In this document: positions 17,195-25,994 of the stretch, in pieces
Layout: every line of letters begins with the position of its first letter
How positions within the stretch are numbered: position 1 is the first letter of the stretch
The notes under the pieces: model-generated
The model's database searches: none
What the model was told of the DNA's origin: nothing
What the model saw: only the letters and a program-made list of their open reading frames with translations
Position numbers and translations under genes: made by a program
Source: JAUSIF01 sp963711595
GTDB taxonomy: Bacteria > Pseudomonadota > Alphaproteobacteria > Rhizobiales > Xanthobacteraceae
Direction: 5' to 3'
Length of the DNA stretch: 64,000 nucleotides
Assembly (NCBI GenBank): GCA_963711595.1
Contig: CAVQER010000010.1
Coordinates: 186,001-250,000 of the forward strand

Positions 17195-18226
17195 TTATTC
17201 CGCGGGCTGCAGGGCCAGCCGGCGTGGACGATCGATGTGGAAGAAGGCGGGACGCTTGAACAGGAAGTCGAGCCGCGTCCCTTGCACGAACCAGTACAGG
17301 ACCAAAGGAACCACGACACCCATTACAGTCACGATCAGCGCCACCGCGCCGAGATCCGCGACGATCCCCGTCTTCAGCAGAGCGATACGCGTGGCAGCCA
17401 TTGGCAGGAAGAACGCGAGATAGACGACGATCGAGTGTTCGCCTGCGAACCGCAGCAGGTCGAGCACGTTCGCGCGCGACAGTAGCGCCGCCGCCGCGAT
17501 GACGGCCGAAGCTCCCGCGAAACCAAGGACGAGTGAGAGTGCCGGCAAGCCCGCGTAACCGCCGAACACAAGAACCCCGTTGATGAGGGCCCAACCGGCG
17601 ATCGCTGCAAGCGCGAGGACGGCGTGCTGCTGTACCAAACGCGCGAGCCAGAAGAAATTCGCTGCCAACCAGTAGCCTGCAAAGAAATAGACGAAACGCG
17701 CAGCGAACTCGTCGATCATGATCCAGCCGGTTTCGATCGGTGCGGCTTCGAGTGCGATTCCCACGAGAAAGATCAGGACCGGGGGAACGCGTCGCGTCAG
17801 CTTCGTCACAACGAAGAAAACGGGCAACAGATAGATGAACCAGAGGGTGCCGAACGGCTCGAGATATGAAAGCAGATAGAACTTGGCGACACCCGCCGCA
17901 CCGAGTTCACCGGCAAGACCCGGTGCCTTGAACGCGAACTGAATGGTCACCCACAAGACGTAGAAGTAGAGGAAGTGGACGACCTTGCGGTCGAGGTAGC
18001 GGCGCCAGTCGCGATCGATCACGCGCGCGAGGAACAGACCCGAGATCAGGAAGAAGTCGGGCATGCGGAACGGCTTCGCAAATTCGACGAGCGCGTGCAT
18101 CCAGCTTTGCGCATCGGCGGCCGCCTCGACGCCGAGCGTGGAGTGCATCATCACGACCATGACGATGCAGATGCCCTTGGCGTAGTCGACCCAGTCGACC
18201 CGTCCGCTCGTCACTTGGGCACTCAT
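17195..18226 (-). CDS. acyltransferase 3 family membrane protein
   Basis: A 343-residue polytopic protein of the acyltransferase-3 (OafA/OpgC-like) family, about ten hydrophobic segments. The N-terminus VDWVDYAKGICIVMVVMMHS contains the conserved histidine at the end of helix 1 (residue ~28), followed by FRMPDFFLISGLFLARV, the second family motif. Members transfer acyl groups to periplasmic or surface glycans; the acceptor here is unknown. ATG 18226 is chosen for its GGAGG ribosome binding site. It is divergent from hrpB and separated from polA by 70 bases, probably its own unit. Confidence 0.85.
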   Translation of the reverse strand: MSAQVTSGRVDWVDYAKGICIVMVVMMHSTLGVEAAADAQSWMHALVEFAKPFRMPDFFLISGLFLARVIDRDWRRYLDRKVVHFLYFYVLWVTIQFAFKAPGLAGELGAAGVAKFYLLSYLEPFGTLWFIYLLPVFFVVTKLTRRVPPVLIFLVGIALEAAPIETGWIMIDEFAARFVYFFAGYWLAANFFWLARLVQQHAVLALAAIAGWALINGVLVFGGYAGLPALSLVLGFAGASAVIAAAALLSRANVLDLLRFAGEHSIVVYLAFFLPMAATRIALLKTGIVADLGAVALIVTVMGVVVPLVLYWFVQGTRLDFLFKRPAFFHIDRPRRLALQPAE

Positions 18227-18368
18227 TGCGCCTCCGAATCCAGCCTGTCCCGTTTCGGGACCTTCCCGCTGCCGCGCGATCACCGTCGCAAGGGCCGTGC
18301 CCGGCTTTGACCGCACCGGGCCCGCCCGCTATGCCGCCCGCGGGTTCCGCCTGTTCAAACACGGGACG

Positions 18369-20837
18369 ATGACCAATCCGTTTCGCGATCCGCTCCCCGT
18401 AGACGCGGCACTGCCGGCCCTGCGCCAGGCGCTCGCCGCAGGTCGCGCAGCGGTGCTCGTGGCGCCTCCCGGCGCGGGAAAGACCACCCGCGTACCGCTT
18501 GTCTTGCGGGATGCGGCTTGGGTTGCGGGCCGCCGCATCCTGGTCCTCGAACCCCGCCGGCTTGCTGCCCGCGCAGCCGCTGCGCGCATGGCAGCGACCC
18601 TCGGTGAGCAGATCGGCGACACCGTCGGTCTTCGCATCCGCTTCGGCTCCAAGGTCTCGCGGCGCACCCGGATCGAAGTCGTCACCGAGGGCGTGTTCAC
18701 TCGCCTCGTGCTCGACGATCCGGAGCTGCAGGGAGTCGCCGCCGTCCTGTTCGATGAATTCCACGAACGGTCGCTCGACGCCGACCTTGGCCTTGCGCTC
18801 GCGCTCGACGCGCAGCGCGGCCTGCGCGAGGACCTGCGAATTCTTGCAATGTCCGCGACAATCGATGGAGCCCGTGTCGCTGCGCTGCTTGGCAATGCGC
18901 CAGTGATCGAAAGCAAAGGACGCGCGTTCGACGTTGAGACGCGCTATCTCGGACGTGAACGAACGCCCGTTGAGCGGCAGATGGTCGTCGCGCTGGAACG
19001 CGCTCTCGCCGAGCGCGGGTCGGTCCTCGCCTTCCTGCCCGGCGCGGCTGAAATCCGCCGCACGGCCGATCAGCTTGCCGATCGCGTCCGCGATCCCGCA
19101 GTCGACATCGTCCAGCTCTACGGAGCACTCGATGCGGACACGCAGGACCGCGCGATCGCCCCTTCGCCCGTCGGTCGCCGCAAAGTCGTCCTCGCGACTT
19201 CGATTGCCGAGACGTCGCTGACGATCGAAGGCGTCCGCATAGTCGTCGATTCGGGGCTCGCGCGCGTCCCGCGATACGAGCCCGCGGTTGGACTGACGCG
19301 ATTGGAAACGGTGCGCGTGTCGCGAGCGTCCGCAGATCAGCGCCGTGGCCGCGCAGGGCGGACCGAGCCGGGCCTCTGCTACCGGCTGTGGGACGAGCCG
19401 GAAACCATGAGTCTCGCTCCATTCGCCACGCCGGAAATTCTCGCATCCGACCTGTCAGGATTCGTGCTCGACCTCGCGATCTGGGGCGTGAGCGATCCCG
19501 GTTCGCTCGCCTGGCTCGATCCACCGCCGGCGGCAGCCCTCGCCGAGGCCCGTGCTCTACTCACCGAACTCGATGCGCTCGATCCCGGCGGCCGGATCAC
19601 GGCCCTCGGTAAACGCCTCGCCCGTTTGCGCCTGCCGCCCCGCCTGGCGGCGATGATCGTTCGCGCCGCAGATGAAGATGAGGCGCCGCTTGCTGCCGAG
19701 GTCGCGGTGGTCGTGTCCGAGCGCGGTCTCGGCGGCGACGATGTGGATCTATCGCATCGTATCGAGAACTTCCGGCGCGACCGCTCGCGCCGTGCCGAGG
19801 AAGCACGCGGACTTGCCCGCCGCTGGGCGGAGGAAGCCGGCGGAGAGCAGCGTCGGTCTCTGGCAAGTCGCGCCGGTTCCCTGCTCTCTCTTGCATTCCC
19901 GGACCGCGTTGCAAAGGCGCGCGCGGGAAAGCGAGGAGAATTCCTGCTGGAGAACGGCCGTGGTGCGCGCGTCGATCCGGCACTTTCCTTCGCCGGCGAA
20001 AAATATCTCGCCGTGGCTGAGGTTGCCGGGAGCGCGGGAGAAGCGCGCATTCTTCTTGCCGCAAGGATCGATGAAGCGGAAATCGTCCGGCGGTTTTCGT
20101 CACACATCGTGGACCGCGCGGAGTCATCATTCGACGAAAAATCTGCGGCGCTGCGCGGAAGGGCCATTCGTCGACTGGGCGCGCTCATCCTCGATGAACG
20201 ACCATTGCCCGTCGCACCCGACGAGGACTCCGCTCGCTTGCTCGCCGCGGGTGTCGCACGTCTCGGGCTGGGGCGGCTTCCTTGGAGCGCGGACCAGCGA
20301 CGCTTGCTCGATCGCGCCCGCTTCATGCGAACACATGAAGGAAGCCCTTGGCCTGATCTGTCCGAGACGCGCCTTGCCGCTACCATCGGCGAATGGCTCG
20401 CGCCCTCGCTCATCGGGCGTACTGCGCTCTCGCAAGTGACTGCCGACGATCTTGCGCAGGCGCTGCGTACGCTGCTTCCCTCGGTTCTCCTGCGCCGGCT
20501 CGAGAAGGAAATGCCATCACACTTCACGGCGCCAACGGGCTCGCGTCTGCCGATCGACTACGACGCGGAAAGCGGGCCGACCGTCTCGATCCGCGTGCAG
20601 GAGCTTTTCGGGCTCGACGTCCATCCGCGGATCGCCGGCGGCAAGGTGCCACTCACGCTGGCGCTGACATCACCGGCCGGACGCCCGATCCAGGTGACGC
20701 GGGACCTGCCCGCCTTCTGGCGCGGGTCCTGGGCCGACGTTCGGCGCGAGATGCGCGGACGCTATCCGAAGCATCCCTGGCCCGAGGATCCGCGCGTCGC
20801 GGCCCCGACCCGGCGGGCAAAGCCTCGCCCGCGCTGA
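18369..20837 (+). CDS. hrpB: ATP-dependent helicase HrpB
   Basis: DEAH-box helicase of the HrpA/HrpB branch, 822 residues, the usual length. Walker A PPGAGKTTRVPL (residues ~34-45), DExH box LFDEFHERSLDADLG (~127-141), motif III MSATIDGARV, then TSIAETSLTIEGVRIVVDSG and the QRRGRAGR region of the second RecA domain; an HA2-type domain and the HrpB-specific C-terminal domain follow to PKHPWPEDPR. The cellular role of HrpB is poorly known; RNA or DNA unwinding is assumed from the family. ATG 18369 fits homologue length; an earlier in-frame start at 18297 would add a non-conserved leader. Confidence 0.95.
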   Translation: MTNPFRDPLPVDAALPALRQALAAGRAAVLVAPPGAGKTTRVPLVLRDAAWVAGRRILVLEPRRLAARAAAARMAATLGEQIGDTVGLRIRFGSKVSRRTRIEVVTEGVFTRLVLDDPELQGVAAVLFDEFHERSLDADLGLALALDAQRGLREDLRILAMSATIDGARVAALLGNAPVIESKGRAFDVETRYLGRERTPVERQMVVALERALAERGSVLAFLPGAAEIRRTADQLADRVRDPAVDIVQLYGALDADTQDRAIAPSPVGRRKVVLATSIAETSLTIEGVRIVVDSGLARVPRYEPAVGLTRLETVRVSRASADQRRGRAGRTEPGLCYRLWDEPETMSLAPFATPEILASDLSGFVLDLAIWGVSDPGSLAWLDPPPAAALAEARALLTELDALDPGGRITALGKRLARLRLPPRLAAMIVRAADEDEAPLAAEVAVVVSERGLGGDDVDLSHRIENFRRDRSRRAEEARGLARRWAEEAGGEQRRSLASRAGSLLSLAFPDRVAKARAGKRGEFLLENGRGARVDPALSFAGEKYLAVAEVAGSAGEARILLAARIDEAEIVRRFSSHIVDRAESSFDEKSAALRGRAIRRLGALILDERPLPVAPDEDSARLLAAGVARLGLGRLPWSADQRRLLDRARFMRTHEGSPWPDLSETRLAATIGEWLAPSLIGRTALSQVTADDLAQALRTLLPSVLLRRLEKEMPSHFTAPTGSRLPIDYDAESGPTVSIRVQELFGLDVHPRIAGGKVPLTLALTSPAGRPIQVTRDLPAFWRGSWADVRREMRGRYPKHPWPEDPRVAAPTRRAKPRPR

Positions 20838-20934
20838 TCGTTTGCATTTCCGGCACGATGATCAAGGTCCGTTTACCAGTCGCGCCTTTCGACACATTTA
20901 CCCGGTATTCGTGCCCGGCAGGTAGCTTGCCGCA

Positions 20935-21447
20935 ATGTTCAAGATCGTTCTGCTTCTCGCCGCGCTTATCGCTGCTCTCGCGTACGCAGCGCCCGACTAT
21001 CTTTCTCAGTTGGTCGGCAAGCGCGAGACCCCGACGGCGGCGTCCACCGAAGTGGCGCCTGCGCCGGCTGAGCACGGCGGAATCGTCCGGGTCGCTGCCA
21101 ACCGCAACGGTCACTACGTGTCGAAAATCGAGGTCAACAACCGACCGGTGACCGCCATGGTCGATACCGGCGCCACGGTCGTTGCCCTGCGCTACGAAGA
21201 TGCGCGTGCGCTTGGACTGGTCTCCCCTGGCGACAAGTTCGATAGCCGCGTGCGCACCGCGAATGGCGAAGGTCGCGCCAAGCGCGTCCAGCTTCGTTCG
21301 GTGACGTTCGGGACGATCACCATCCGGGACGTCGACGCGCTCGTGCTCGAGCAAGGCGCGCTCGCCACCAATCTGCTCGGCATGAGCTTCCTTCGGCGCC
21401 TTTCGCGCTTCGAAGTCCAGCGTGGCGTGCTGGTCCTGGAGCGCTAG
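20935..21447 (+). CDS. retropepsin-like aspartic protease, TIGR02281 family
   Basis: A 170-residue single-domain clan AA aspartic protease anchored by one N-terminal membrane helix (FKIVLLLAALIAALAYAAPDYL). The catalytic motif is AMVDTGATVVALRYEDA (DTG at residues ~79-81), preceded by the strand HYVSKIEVNNRPVT. As in other bacterial retropepsin-like proteins it has one active-site half, so it should act as a homodimer, probably on the periplasmic side. Substrate unknown. It lies 97 bases after hrpB and 84 bases before the phosphomutase, all in one direction. Confidence 0.85.
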   Translation: MFKIVLLLAALIAALAYAAPDYLSQLVGKRETPTAASTEVAPAPAEHGGIVRVAANRNGHYVSKIEVNNRPVTAMVDTGATVVALRYEDARALGLVSPGDKFDSRVRTANGEGRAKRVQLRSVTFGTITIRDVDALVLEQGALATNLLGMSFLRRLSRFEVQRGVLVLER

Positions 21448-21531
21448 GCCGCAGCGCCGAACTTTCTGCTCGCTACAGATTTCATGCTATGTCGCCGCGG
21501 GGTCGAGACCTGGCCCCCGGATTTTCTGCAG

Positions 21532-23031
21532 ATGTTCCCGCCTCCGAAGTCAGCGCTTGCGCCCAATACTTTCGCATTCGAATCGGAGCCCATGGTCAAG
21601 CCCACGGGCTTCCGCGAATACGACGCGCGCTGGCTGTTCGAAAAAGAATTGAATCTCGTCGGCGTCCAGGCACTCGGCCTCGGTCTCGGCACGCTTTATC
21701 ACGAGCTCGGCGTGCGCCCCGACGCGGCGGTCGGCCACGATTTTCGCTCATATTCCGCTTCCATCAAGATGGCGCTCGTAACCGGGCTCATGGCGGCCGG
21801 CGTGCGCGTGCACGACGTCGGTCTCGCAGTCACGCCGATGGCCTACTTCGCCCAATTCGCTCTTGACCTGCCCTGCGTCGCAATGGTCACCGCCTCGCAC
21901 AACGAGAACGGCTGGACCGGTGTGAAGATGGGCGCCGCCCGCCCGCTCACCTTCGGTCCCGACGAGATGAGCCGTCTGAAGGAGATCGTCCTGGGCGGGC
22001 ATTTCAAACCGCGTGACGGCGGTGCGTACAAGTACGTCGCGGGCTTTGCCGAGCGGTACATGGCCGATCTGATGGATCGCCCGAAATTGAAGCGCAGGCT
22101 CAAAGTGGTCGCTGCCTGCGGCAACGGTACCGCCGGCGCGTTCGCGCCAAAGGTGCTCGCCGGCATCGGCTGCGAGGTCGTTCCGCTCGACTGCGACCTC
22201 GACTGGACGTTTCCGCGCTACAACCCGAACACCGAAGACTTGAAGATGCTGCACGCGCTGCGCGACGAAGTGCTGCGCACGAAGGCCGACGTGGGGCTCG
22301 CTTTCGATGGCGACGGTGATCGTTGCGGCGTGGTCGATGATACGGGCGAAGAGATTTTTGCGGACAAAGTCGGAGTCATGCTCGCGCGCGACCTCTCGGC
22401 GCGGCTCGGCGGCGGCACGTTCGTCGTGGATGTGAAGTCGACCGGCCTCTTCCTCACGGATCCCGTCCTGAAGCAGAACGGCGCGAAAGCCGAGTTCTGG
22501 AAGACCGGCCATTCCTACATCAAGCGCCGTGTCTCCGAATTGAACGCCGTTGCCGGTTTCGAGAAATCAGGCCACTTCTTCTTCAACCCGCCGATTGGGC
22601 GCGGCTATGACGACGGCCTCGTCGCTGCGCTCGCGATCGGCGACATGCTCGATCGCAACCCGCAGAAAAAAATGTCGGATCTACGCAAGGCGTTGCCGCG
22701 CACCTGGGGCTCGCCCACCATGTCCCCGCATTGCGCCGACGAAGAGAAATACGGCGTCGTCGACAAGGTTGTTCGGCGTTTCGAGGAAGCACGCCAGGCA
22801 AATCAGCCGGTCGCCGGTCAGAAAATTAGCGACCTCGTGACCGTCAATGGCGTGCGGATCACGGTCGAGGACGGCACGTGGGGTCTCGTGCGTGCTTCAT
22901 CCAACAAGCCCGAGCTCGTGGTGGTCGTCGAAAGTCCGGTGAGCGAGGCGCGCATGCGGGAGATGTTCAAGGCAATCGACGGCGTGCTACGCGAGCATCC
23001 GCAGGTCGGCGAATACAATCAAACGATTTAG
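21532..23031 (+). CDS. phosphomannomutase/phosphoglucomutase
   Basis: Interconverts hexose-1- and hexose-6-phosphates for nucleotide-sugar and surface polysaccharide synthesis. 499 residues in the four-domain alpha-D-phosphohexomutase fold: KPTGFREYDARWLFEKE at the N-terminus, active phosphoserine loop MVTASHNENGWTGVKMG (~residues 116-132), metal loop AFDGDGDRCGVVDD (~258-271), sugar-binding EKSGHFFFNPP and the phosphate-binding C-terminal domain. Start ATG 21532 gives MFPPPKSALAPNTFAFESE, which resembles the N-terminus I recall for close homologues; a shorter alternative is ATG 21592. It converges with the pseudopilin gene 13 bases away. Confidence 0.92.
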   Translation: MFPPPKSALAPNTFAFESEPMVKPTGFREYDARWLFEKELNLVGVQALGLGLGTLYHELGVRPDAAVGHDFRSYSASIKMALVTGLMAAGVRVHDVGLAVTPMAYFAQFALDLPCVAMVTASHNENGWTGVKMGAARPLTFGPDEMSRLKEIVLGGHFKPRDGGAYKYVAGFAERYMADLMDRPKLKRRLKVVAACGNGTAGAFAPKVLAGIGCEVVPLDCDLDWTFPRYNPNTEDLKMLHALRDEVLRTKADVGLAFDGDGDRCGVVDDTGEEIFADKVGVMLARDLSARLGGGTFVVDVKSTGLFLTDPVLKQNGAKAEFWKTGHSYIKRRVSELNAVAGFEKSGHFFFNPPIGRGYDDGLVAALAIGDMLDRNPQKKMSDLRKALPRTWGSPTMSPHCADEEKYGVVDKVVRRFEEARQANQPVAGQKISDLVTVNGVRITVEDGTWGLVRASSNKPELVVVVESPVSEARMREMFKAIDGVLREHPQVGEYNQTI

Positions 23032-23044
23032 CGGGACTTCGCGT

Positions 23045-23626
23045 TCAGCAGACCGGCGTGCCGACGCCTGTATCCCGGCAAACCTTCGCGACGAGGCGCG
23101 GACGCATGTACATGTGATCGCCGAGGGTCATATTGCCCGTGATCAACCAGCCGACGGCCGGAGTGTAAACGTACTCGGCTTCGGTCCAGATCACGGTGGT
23201 GTTCGGGAAGGCGTTGAGTCCGGTCGGCAAAGTCACCGACGTGCCCGGCGTCTTTGCCGTCCCATTCGCCGTCGCATCGCTCCAGACGACGGTCGCGTTG
23301 TTGGCCGCGTCGATGCCGACGCTCGTGACAACGATCTTCAGGTTGCCCTGCGCATAGGGCGACACGACTGCCTTTGTCGCGTTCATGATGTTCAGCATCT
23401 GCGCGTTGTTGATCGTGCTGCTCTGAGCAACGAAGTCGCCGATGGTGCGCGTCACGATCGTCGTCTTGCGCTTGATGGTGATCGCCTGCGTGATCTCAGT
23501 GCCTCCGAGATAGAGCGTGAGCATGAACGGAAGCAGCAGCGCGAACTCCACCGCAGAGACGCCGCGGCGTTCCCGGATAAGGCGGCGGACGGTGGTCAGA
23601 AATCCGGAATTGAGTTTGTTACGCAT
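23045..23626 (-). CDS. TadE/TadG-like pseudopilin protein
   Basis: A 193-residue TadE-family protein of the Tad pilus. Residues 20-50 are the defining segment RRGVSAVEFALLLPFMLTLY: a short basic leader, the conserved Glu five residues after the presumed cleavage glycine, and one hydrophobic helix. The remainder is a periplasmic beta-rich domain with a C-terminal cysteine pair (KVCRDTGVGTPVC). TadE-like proteins are processed by the prepilin peptidase and are minor pilus components or assembly factors. Starts two bases after the preceding tadE gene ends, so the two are one unit. Confidence 0.85.
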   Translation of the reverse strand: MRNKLNSGFLTTVRRLIRERRGVSAVEFALLLPFMLTLYLGGTEITQAITIKRKTTIVTRTIGDFVAQSSTINNAQMLNIMNATKAVVSPYAQGNLKIVVTSVGIDAANNATVVWSDATANGTAKTPGTSVTLPTGLNAFPNTTVIWTEAEYVYTPAVGWLITGNMTLGDHMYMRPRLVAKVCRDTGVGTPVC

Positions 23627-23628
23627 GA

Positions 23629-24226
23629 CTATGGATTGTTGCTGTAAGGCTCGTTGCGAAATGCCGCCGTCGACATGAGCAGGCGCTTGCCGCTCGGAAG
23701 CGTTGCAAGATCAAATCCGTAGATGCCCATGAGCATCGGCCACTCGTACACGACCTTGATGACGACGATGTCGCCCTGGACGCCGGGCGTATAGGCAAAG
23801 TCATCGGTATCGAGGTTTCCGTCCTCATCGAGAGGCGCCTGCAAATTGGCATTTGCGAACTGCGCAATCGGATCCGTGCCCGACGCCCACGCGTACTTTC
23901 TGACGTCGATCTTGACGCCGGTCGCGCAATTGAAGAGCGCGTCGAGACGGCTGCACAGCTGAAGTCTTGAACTCAGCCTCGTTCAAACCCTGTTTTTGCG
24001 CCTGACCTGTCATGATGAGACGCGCGGCGTCGGCAGTGGCCGTCTCCAGCACCTGACCGGCGTAGAACACCACCGCGGTCTGTATGATCGCGAACAGGAG
24101 CAGGAGGAAGGGCGGCAATAGGAATGCAAATTCGATGACCGTCGCACCATCCTTGCGGCGGCCGAAGCTCAGCGCTCGGCGCGCAAGCGAACGGTTCGAC
24201 AAGAGGCTCAGGATGCGACTGCTCAT
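23629..24226 (-). CDS. tadE: TadE-like pseudopilin (single-base frameshift)
   Basis: Second TadE-family gene, upstream partner of the previous one. N-terminus carries GRRKDGATVIEFAFLLPPFL and one hydrophobic helix, the classic pseudopilin signature with Glu at +5. The frame breaks after NEAEFKTS; removing one surplus base (AA at 23962-23963) gives EFKTQLCSRLDALFNCATGV and continues smoothly through KIDVRKYAWASG to the stop, 198 residues in all, a normal TadE length. ATG 24226 has GGGAAG upstream. As written, translation would end soon after the shift. Probably a read error, but it belongs to a locus with two more frameshifts. Confidence 0.8.
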
Positions 24227-24332
24227 CTGGGACTTCCCGGCAGCCGGCGGACAATCGCCGTATGTGGGCGTACTTCTAGTCGCCACGATTTGACGAAGCG
24301 TTGCGGCGGCGGTTCCCTGCCGCTGCCATCGA

Positions 24333-24347
24333 TTTACCAATCGTAAA
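24333..24347. promoter_or_regulatory. inverted repeat upstream of tadE
   Basis: TTTAC at 24333-24337 and GTAAA at 24343-24347, spaced by five bases, lie in the 140-base gap before tadE. Related TTTAC(C/G) sequences recur in the spacer before the first pilin gene (24923, 25015, 25053). No known regulator consensus is matched with confidence; listed only as a candidate operator. Confidence 0.2.
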
Positions 24348-24366
24348 CGGTAAGGGCGCGCGCCGC

Positions 24367-24825
24367 TCACTTGGACGGGGCGGCGGGAGCCGCACCGGCT
24401 GCATGCCCGTTGCGGGACGCGGTCTGGCCAATGACGCCTCCAAAGAAGTCCGCACCATCGCCGAGCATGACCGACCGTTCGCACCTAGGCTCGCAGCTCC
24501 AGGTCTCGCGATCAGCACCCCGCCATACCGTAAGGGTGCCGTCGCTTGGCGCGCCAACCGTGACCGTATGCTCGGCCAGGACCTCGCCGCGCGAATCGAG
24601 CGCGATGACGTTGGTGCTGCCGTATCCCTTCCCGGTTACGACGAGCAGGCCGCCGTTCTGAAGCGTCCCGTCAGCGACCGATGGGTTGCCGATAACGAGT
24701 GTCGCGACGCGGTCGGGGAGGCGAATGACCTGCGCGCGATCGAGCACGACACTGATGTTATCGGCTGCAGCGGAAGTGATGGCTGTTACGGTAAGGCAGA
24801 GCGTGACGAGAAGATTTTTGACCAC
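24367..24825 (-). CDS. stand-alone secretin N-terminal-domain protein (CpaC N-domain-like)
   Basis: A 152-residue exported protein: signal peptide residues 1-22 (LLVTLCLTVTAITSAAAD), then a domain matching the N-terminal domain of the CpaC/RhcC2 secretins. The stretch DRAQVIRLPDRVATLVIGNP here parallels GRSTVIDLPRDAKDVLVANP in cpaC (~27695-27755), and GYGSTNVIALDSRGEVL parallels GQTNVIFFDGDGRQIA. No secretin channel domain follows; instead there is a tail with two close cysteines (WSCEPRCERS) and an Ala/Pro-rich end. It is likely a periplasmic partner of the secretin. It is read away from the pilins and toward the two TadE-like genes. Confidence 0.75.
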   Translation of the reverse strand: MVKNLLVTLCLTVTAITSAAADNISVVLDRAQVIRLPDRVATLVIGNPSVADGTLQNGGLLVVTGKGYGSTNVIALDSRGEVLAEHTVTVGAPSDGTLTVWRGADRETWSCEPRCERSVMLGDGADFFGGVIGQTASRNGHAAGAAPAAPSK

Positions 24826-25084
24826 GTGAACTCCCGAGCTGCATCCGTGGCGTTCTGCGACGATGCGGCGACTGTGGCGGCAATCGGCTCACTCGCTGCG
24901 AATTTCCACCAAATAGGTGAACGATTTACGAACGGCCGGCGCGGCCCGGCAGACGGGTGCGTAAAAGTCGAAAATGACTGCGACTACGCCGCCAATTTGC
25001 GCTGGTGAACGGTCCGTTTACCGAAACACTTAACTGCTGGGAAATGGGTCGCTCTTTACGGTTATGGCGATCGGAGACAGGTGT

Positions 25085-25246
25085 ATGCGTACCTTTGCGC
25101 GCTTCGTTCGAGACGAATCCGGGACGACTTCGGTCAAGTACGGCCTCATTGCCGTCTGCATTTCCGCAGCGATAGCAACGGTTCTCACCGGCATCGGCTA
25201 CAAGCTTAACGAAGTGCTATTTTCCGGGCCGCAAGACTATCACTGA
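25085..25246 (+). CDS. Flp-type pilin paralogue lacking the conserved Glu
   Basis: A 53-residue Flp-family protein: basic leader MRTFARFVRDESG, then TTSVKYGLIAVCISAAIATV and a short tail. In genuine Flp pilins the processed N-terminus reads ATAIEYGLIA with invariant Glu-Tyr at +5/+6; here Glu is replaced by Lys (SVKYG). The Tyr and the leader glycine remain, so cleavage by CpaA is conceivable, but Glu5 is normally needed for assembly. ATG 25085 is preceded by GGAGACAGG. It lies about 130 bases upstream of the first duplicated pilin unit. It could be a minor pilin, a regulator of assembly, or a decaying copy. Confidence 0.7.
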   Translation: MRTFARFVRDESGTTSVKYGLIAVCISAAIATVLTGIGYKLNEVLFSGPQDYH

Positions 25247-25336
25247 CCGAAGCTCGGCCGGCTCCTCCCCGATTACCTAAAATTGCGAATATCCGATCAA
25301 TTCGATCGCAAGCGGTTCGCCTTATATCCAATCGCT

Positions 25337-25355
25337 GCCGGAAAAAAATTCCGGC
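25337..25355 (+). promoter_or_regulatory. hairpin in the leader of the first pilin gene
   Basis: GCCGGAA (25337-25343) pairs with TTCCGGC (25349-25355) around an A-rich loop, ending six bases before the AGGGAG ribosome binding site. The second unit keeps a weaker version (CCGG..CCGG near 25756-25770). It could stabilise the pilin mRNA or tune translation; this is inference. Confidence 0.3.
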
Positions 25356-25375
25356 TTCGTAGGGAGAAGTCGAAA

Positions 25376-25546
25376 ATGATCTTGCGCAAGTTCGTTCGCG
25401 ACGAGTCCGGGGCGACGGCCATCGAGTATGGTCTTATTGCCGCGTGTATTGCGATCGCCATCATTGTCGCCGCCCAGGGCGTCGGCACCCAGCTCAACGC
25501 GACCTTCAATAAGGTCAAGACGGACCTCGACGCCGCCAACGGCTAA
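25376..25546 (+). CDS. Flp family type IVb pilin, copy 1
   Basis: Major structural pilin of the Tad system, 56 residues. Prepilin leader MILRKFVRDESG followed by the mature start ATAIEYGLIAACIAIAIIVA: cleavage after Gly, Glu at +5 and Tyr at +6, then one long hydrophobic helix and a polar tail NKVKTDLDAANG. It is cut by the CpaA peptidase and polymerised by the CpaF-TadB-TadC machine. Strong ribosome binding site AGGGAGAAG, own leader and own terminator, as expected for a highly expressed subunit. Confidence 0.93.
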   Translation: MILRKFVRDESGATAIEYGLIAACIAIAIIVAAQGVGTQLNATFNKVKTDLDAANG

Positions 25547-25575
25547 TCGTAGTTCTAAGCGTGTTGCTGAAAATC

Positions 25576-25605
25576 GAAGGGCTCGTGCTCCGGCACGGGC
25601 CCTTC
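25576..25605 (+). terminator. intrinsic terminator of pilin copy 1
   Basis: GAAGGGCTCGTGC and GCACGGGCCCTTC form a 13-pair stem (one G-T pair) with loop TCCG, 30 bases after the pilin stop. The following GTACTTT is only weakly T-rich. It allows high pilin transcription with limited read-through to the downstream cpa genes. Confidence 0.75.
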
Positions 25606-25792
25606 GTACTTTGTGGATGCGGATACCAATGCGTTGGACCTGAATACCGTGTGTCTTCTTTGAATAAAAAACGAAGCAGACTGCCGCGTTTCTGACCCTA
25701 AAATTGATGGAACTCGATCAACCCGATCGCAAGCCGCGGCCCGTAAATCCACTCGGCCGGGAAGATCCGGTTTTCTTAGGGAGAAGTCGAAA

Positions 25793-25963
25793 ATGATTTT
25801 GCGCAAGTTCCTTCGTGACGAGTCCGGGGCAACGGCCATCGAGTATGGTCTCATCGCCGCGTGCATTGCGATCGCCATTATTGTCGCCGCACAGGGCGTC
25901 GGCACCCAGCTGAACGCCACCTTCGAGAAGGTGAAGACGGACCTCGACGCCGCCAACGGCTAA
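25793..25963 (+). CDS. Flp family type IVb pilin, copy 2
   Basis: Second 56-residue pilin, differing from copy 1 at only two positions that I can see: Leu for Val at residue 7 (MILRKFLRDESG) and Glu for Asn at residue 45 (EKVKTDLDAANG). The processing site and the ATAIEYGLIAACIAIAIIVA segment are identical. Preceded by the same AGGGAGAAG ribosome binding site and followed by its own hairpin terminator, so the two copies can be expressed independently. Product of the tandem duplication described separately. Confidence 0.92.
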   Translation: MILRKFLRDESGATAIEYGLIAACIAIAIIVAAQGVGTQLNATFEKVKTDLDAANG

Positions 25964-25994
25964 ATAGGTATCGCTCAAGACGTTTTGCTGAAAT

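Noticed and set aside
24966..25035. 19-codon open frame before the first Flp-like gene as a gene
   Set aside because: No ribosome binding site and no pilin or leader-peptide features; kept only as a finding.
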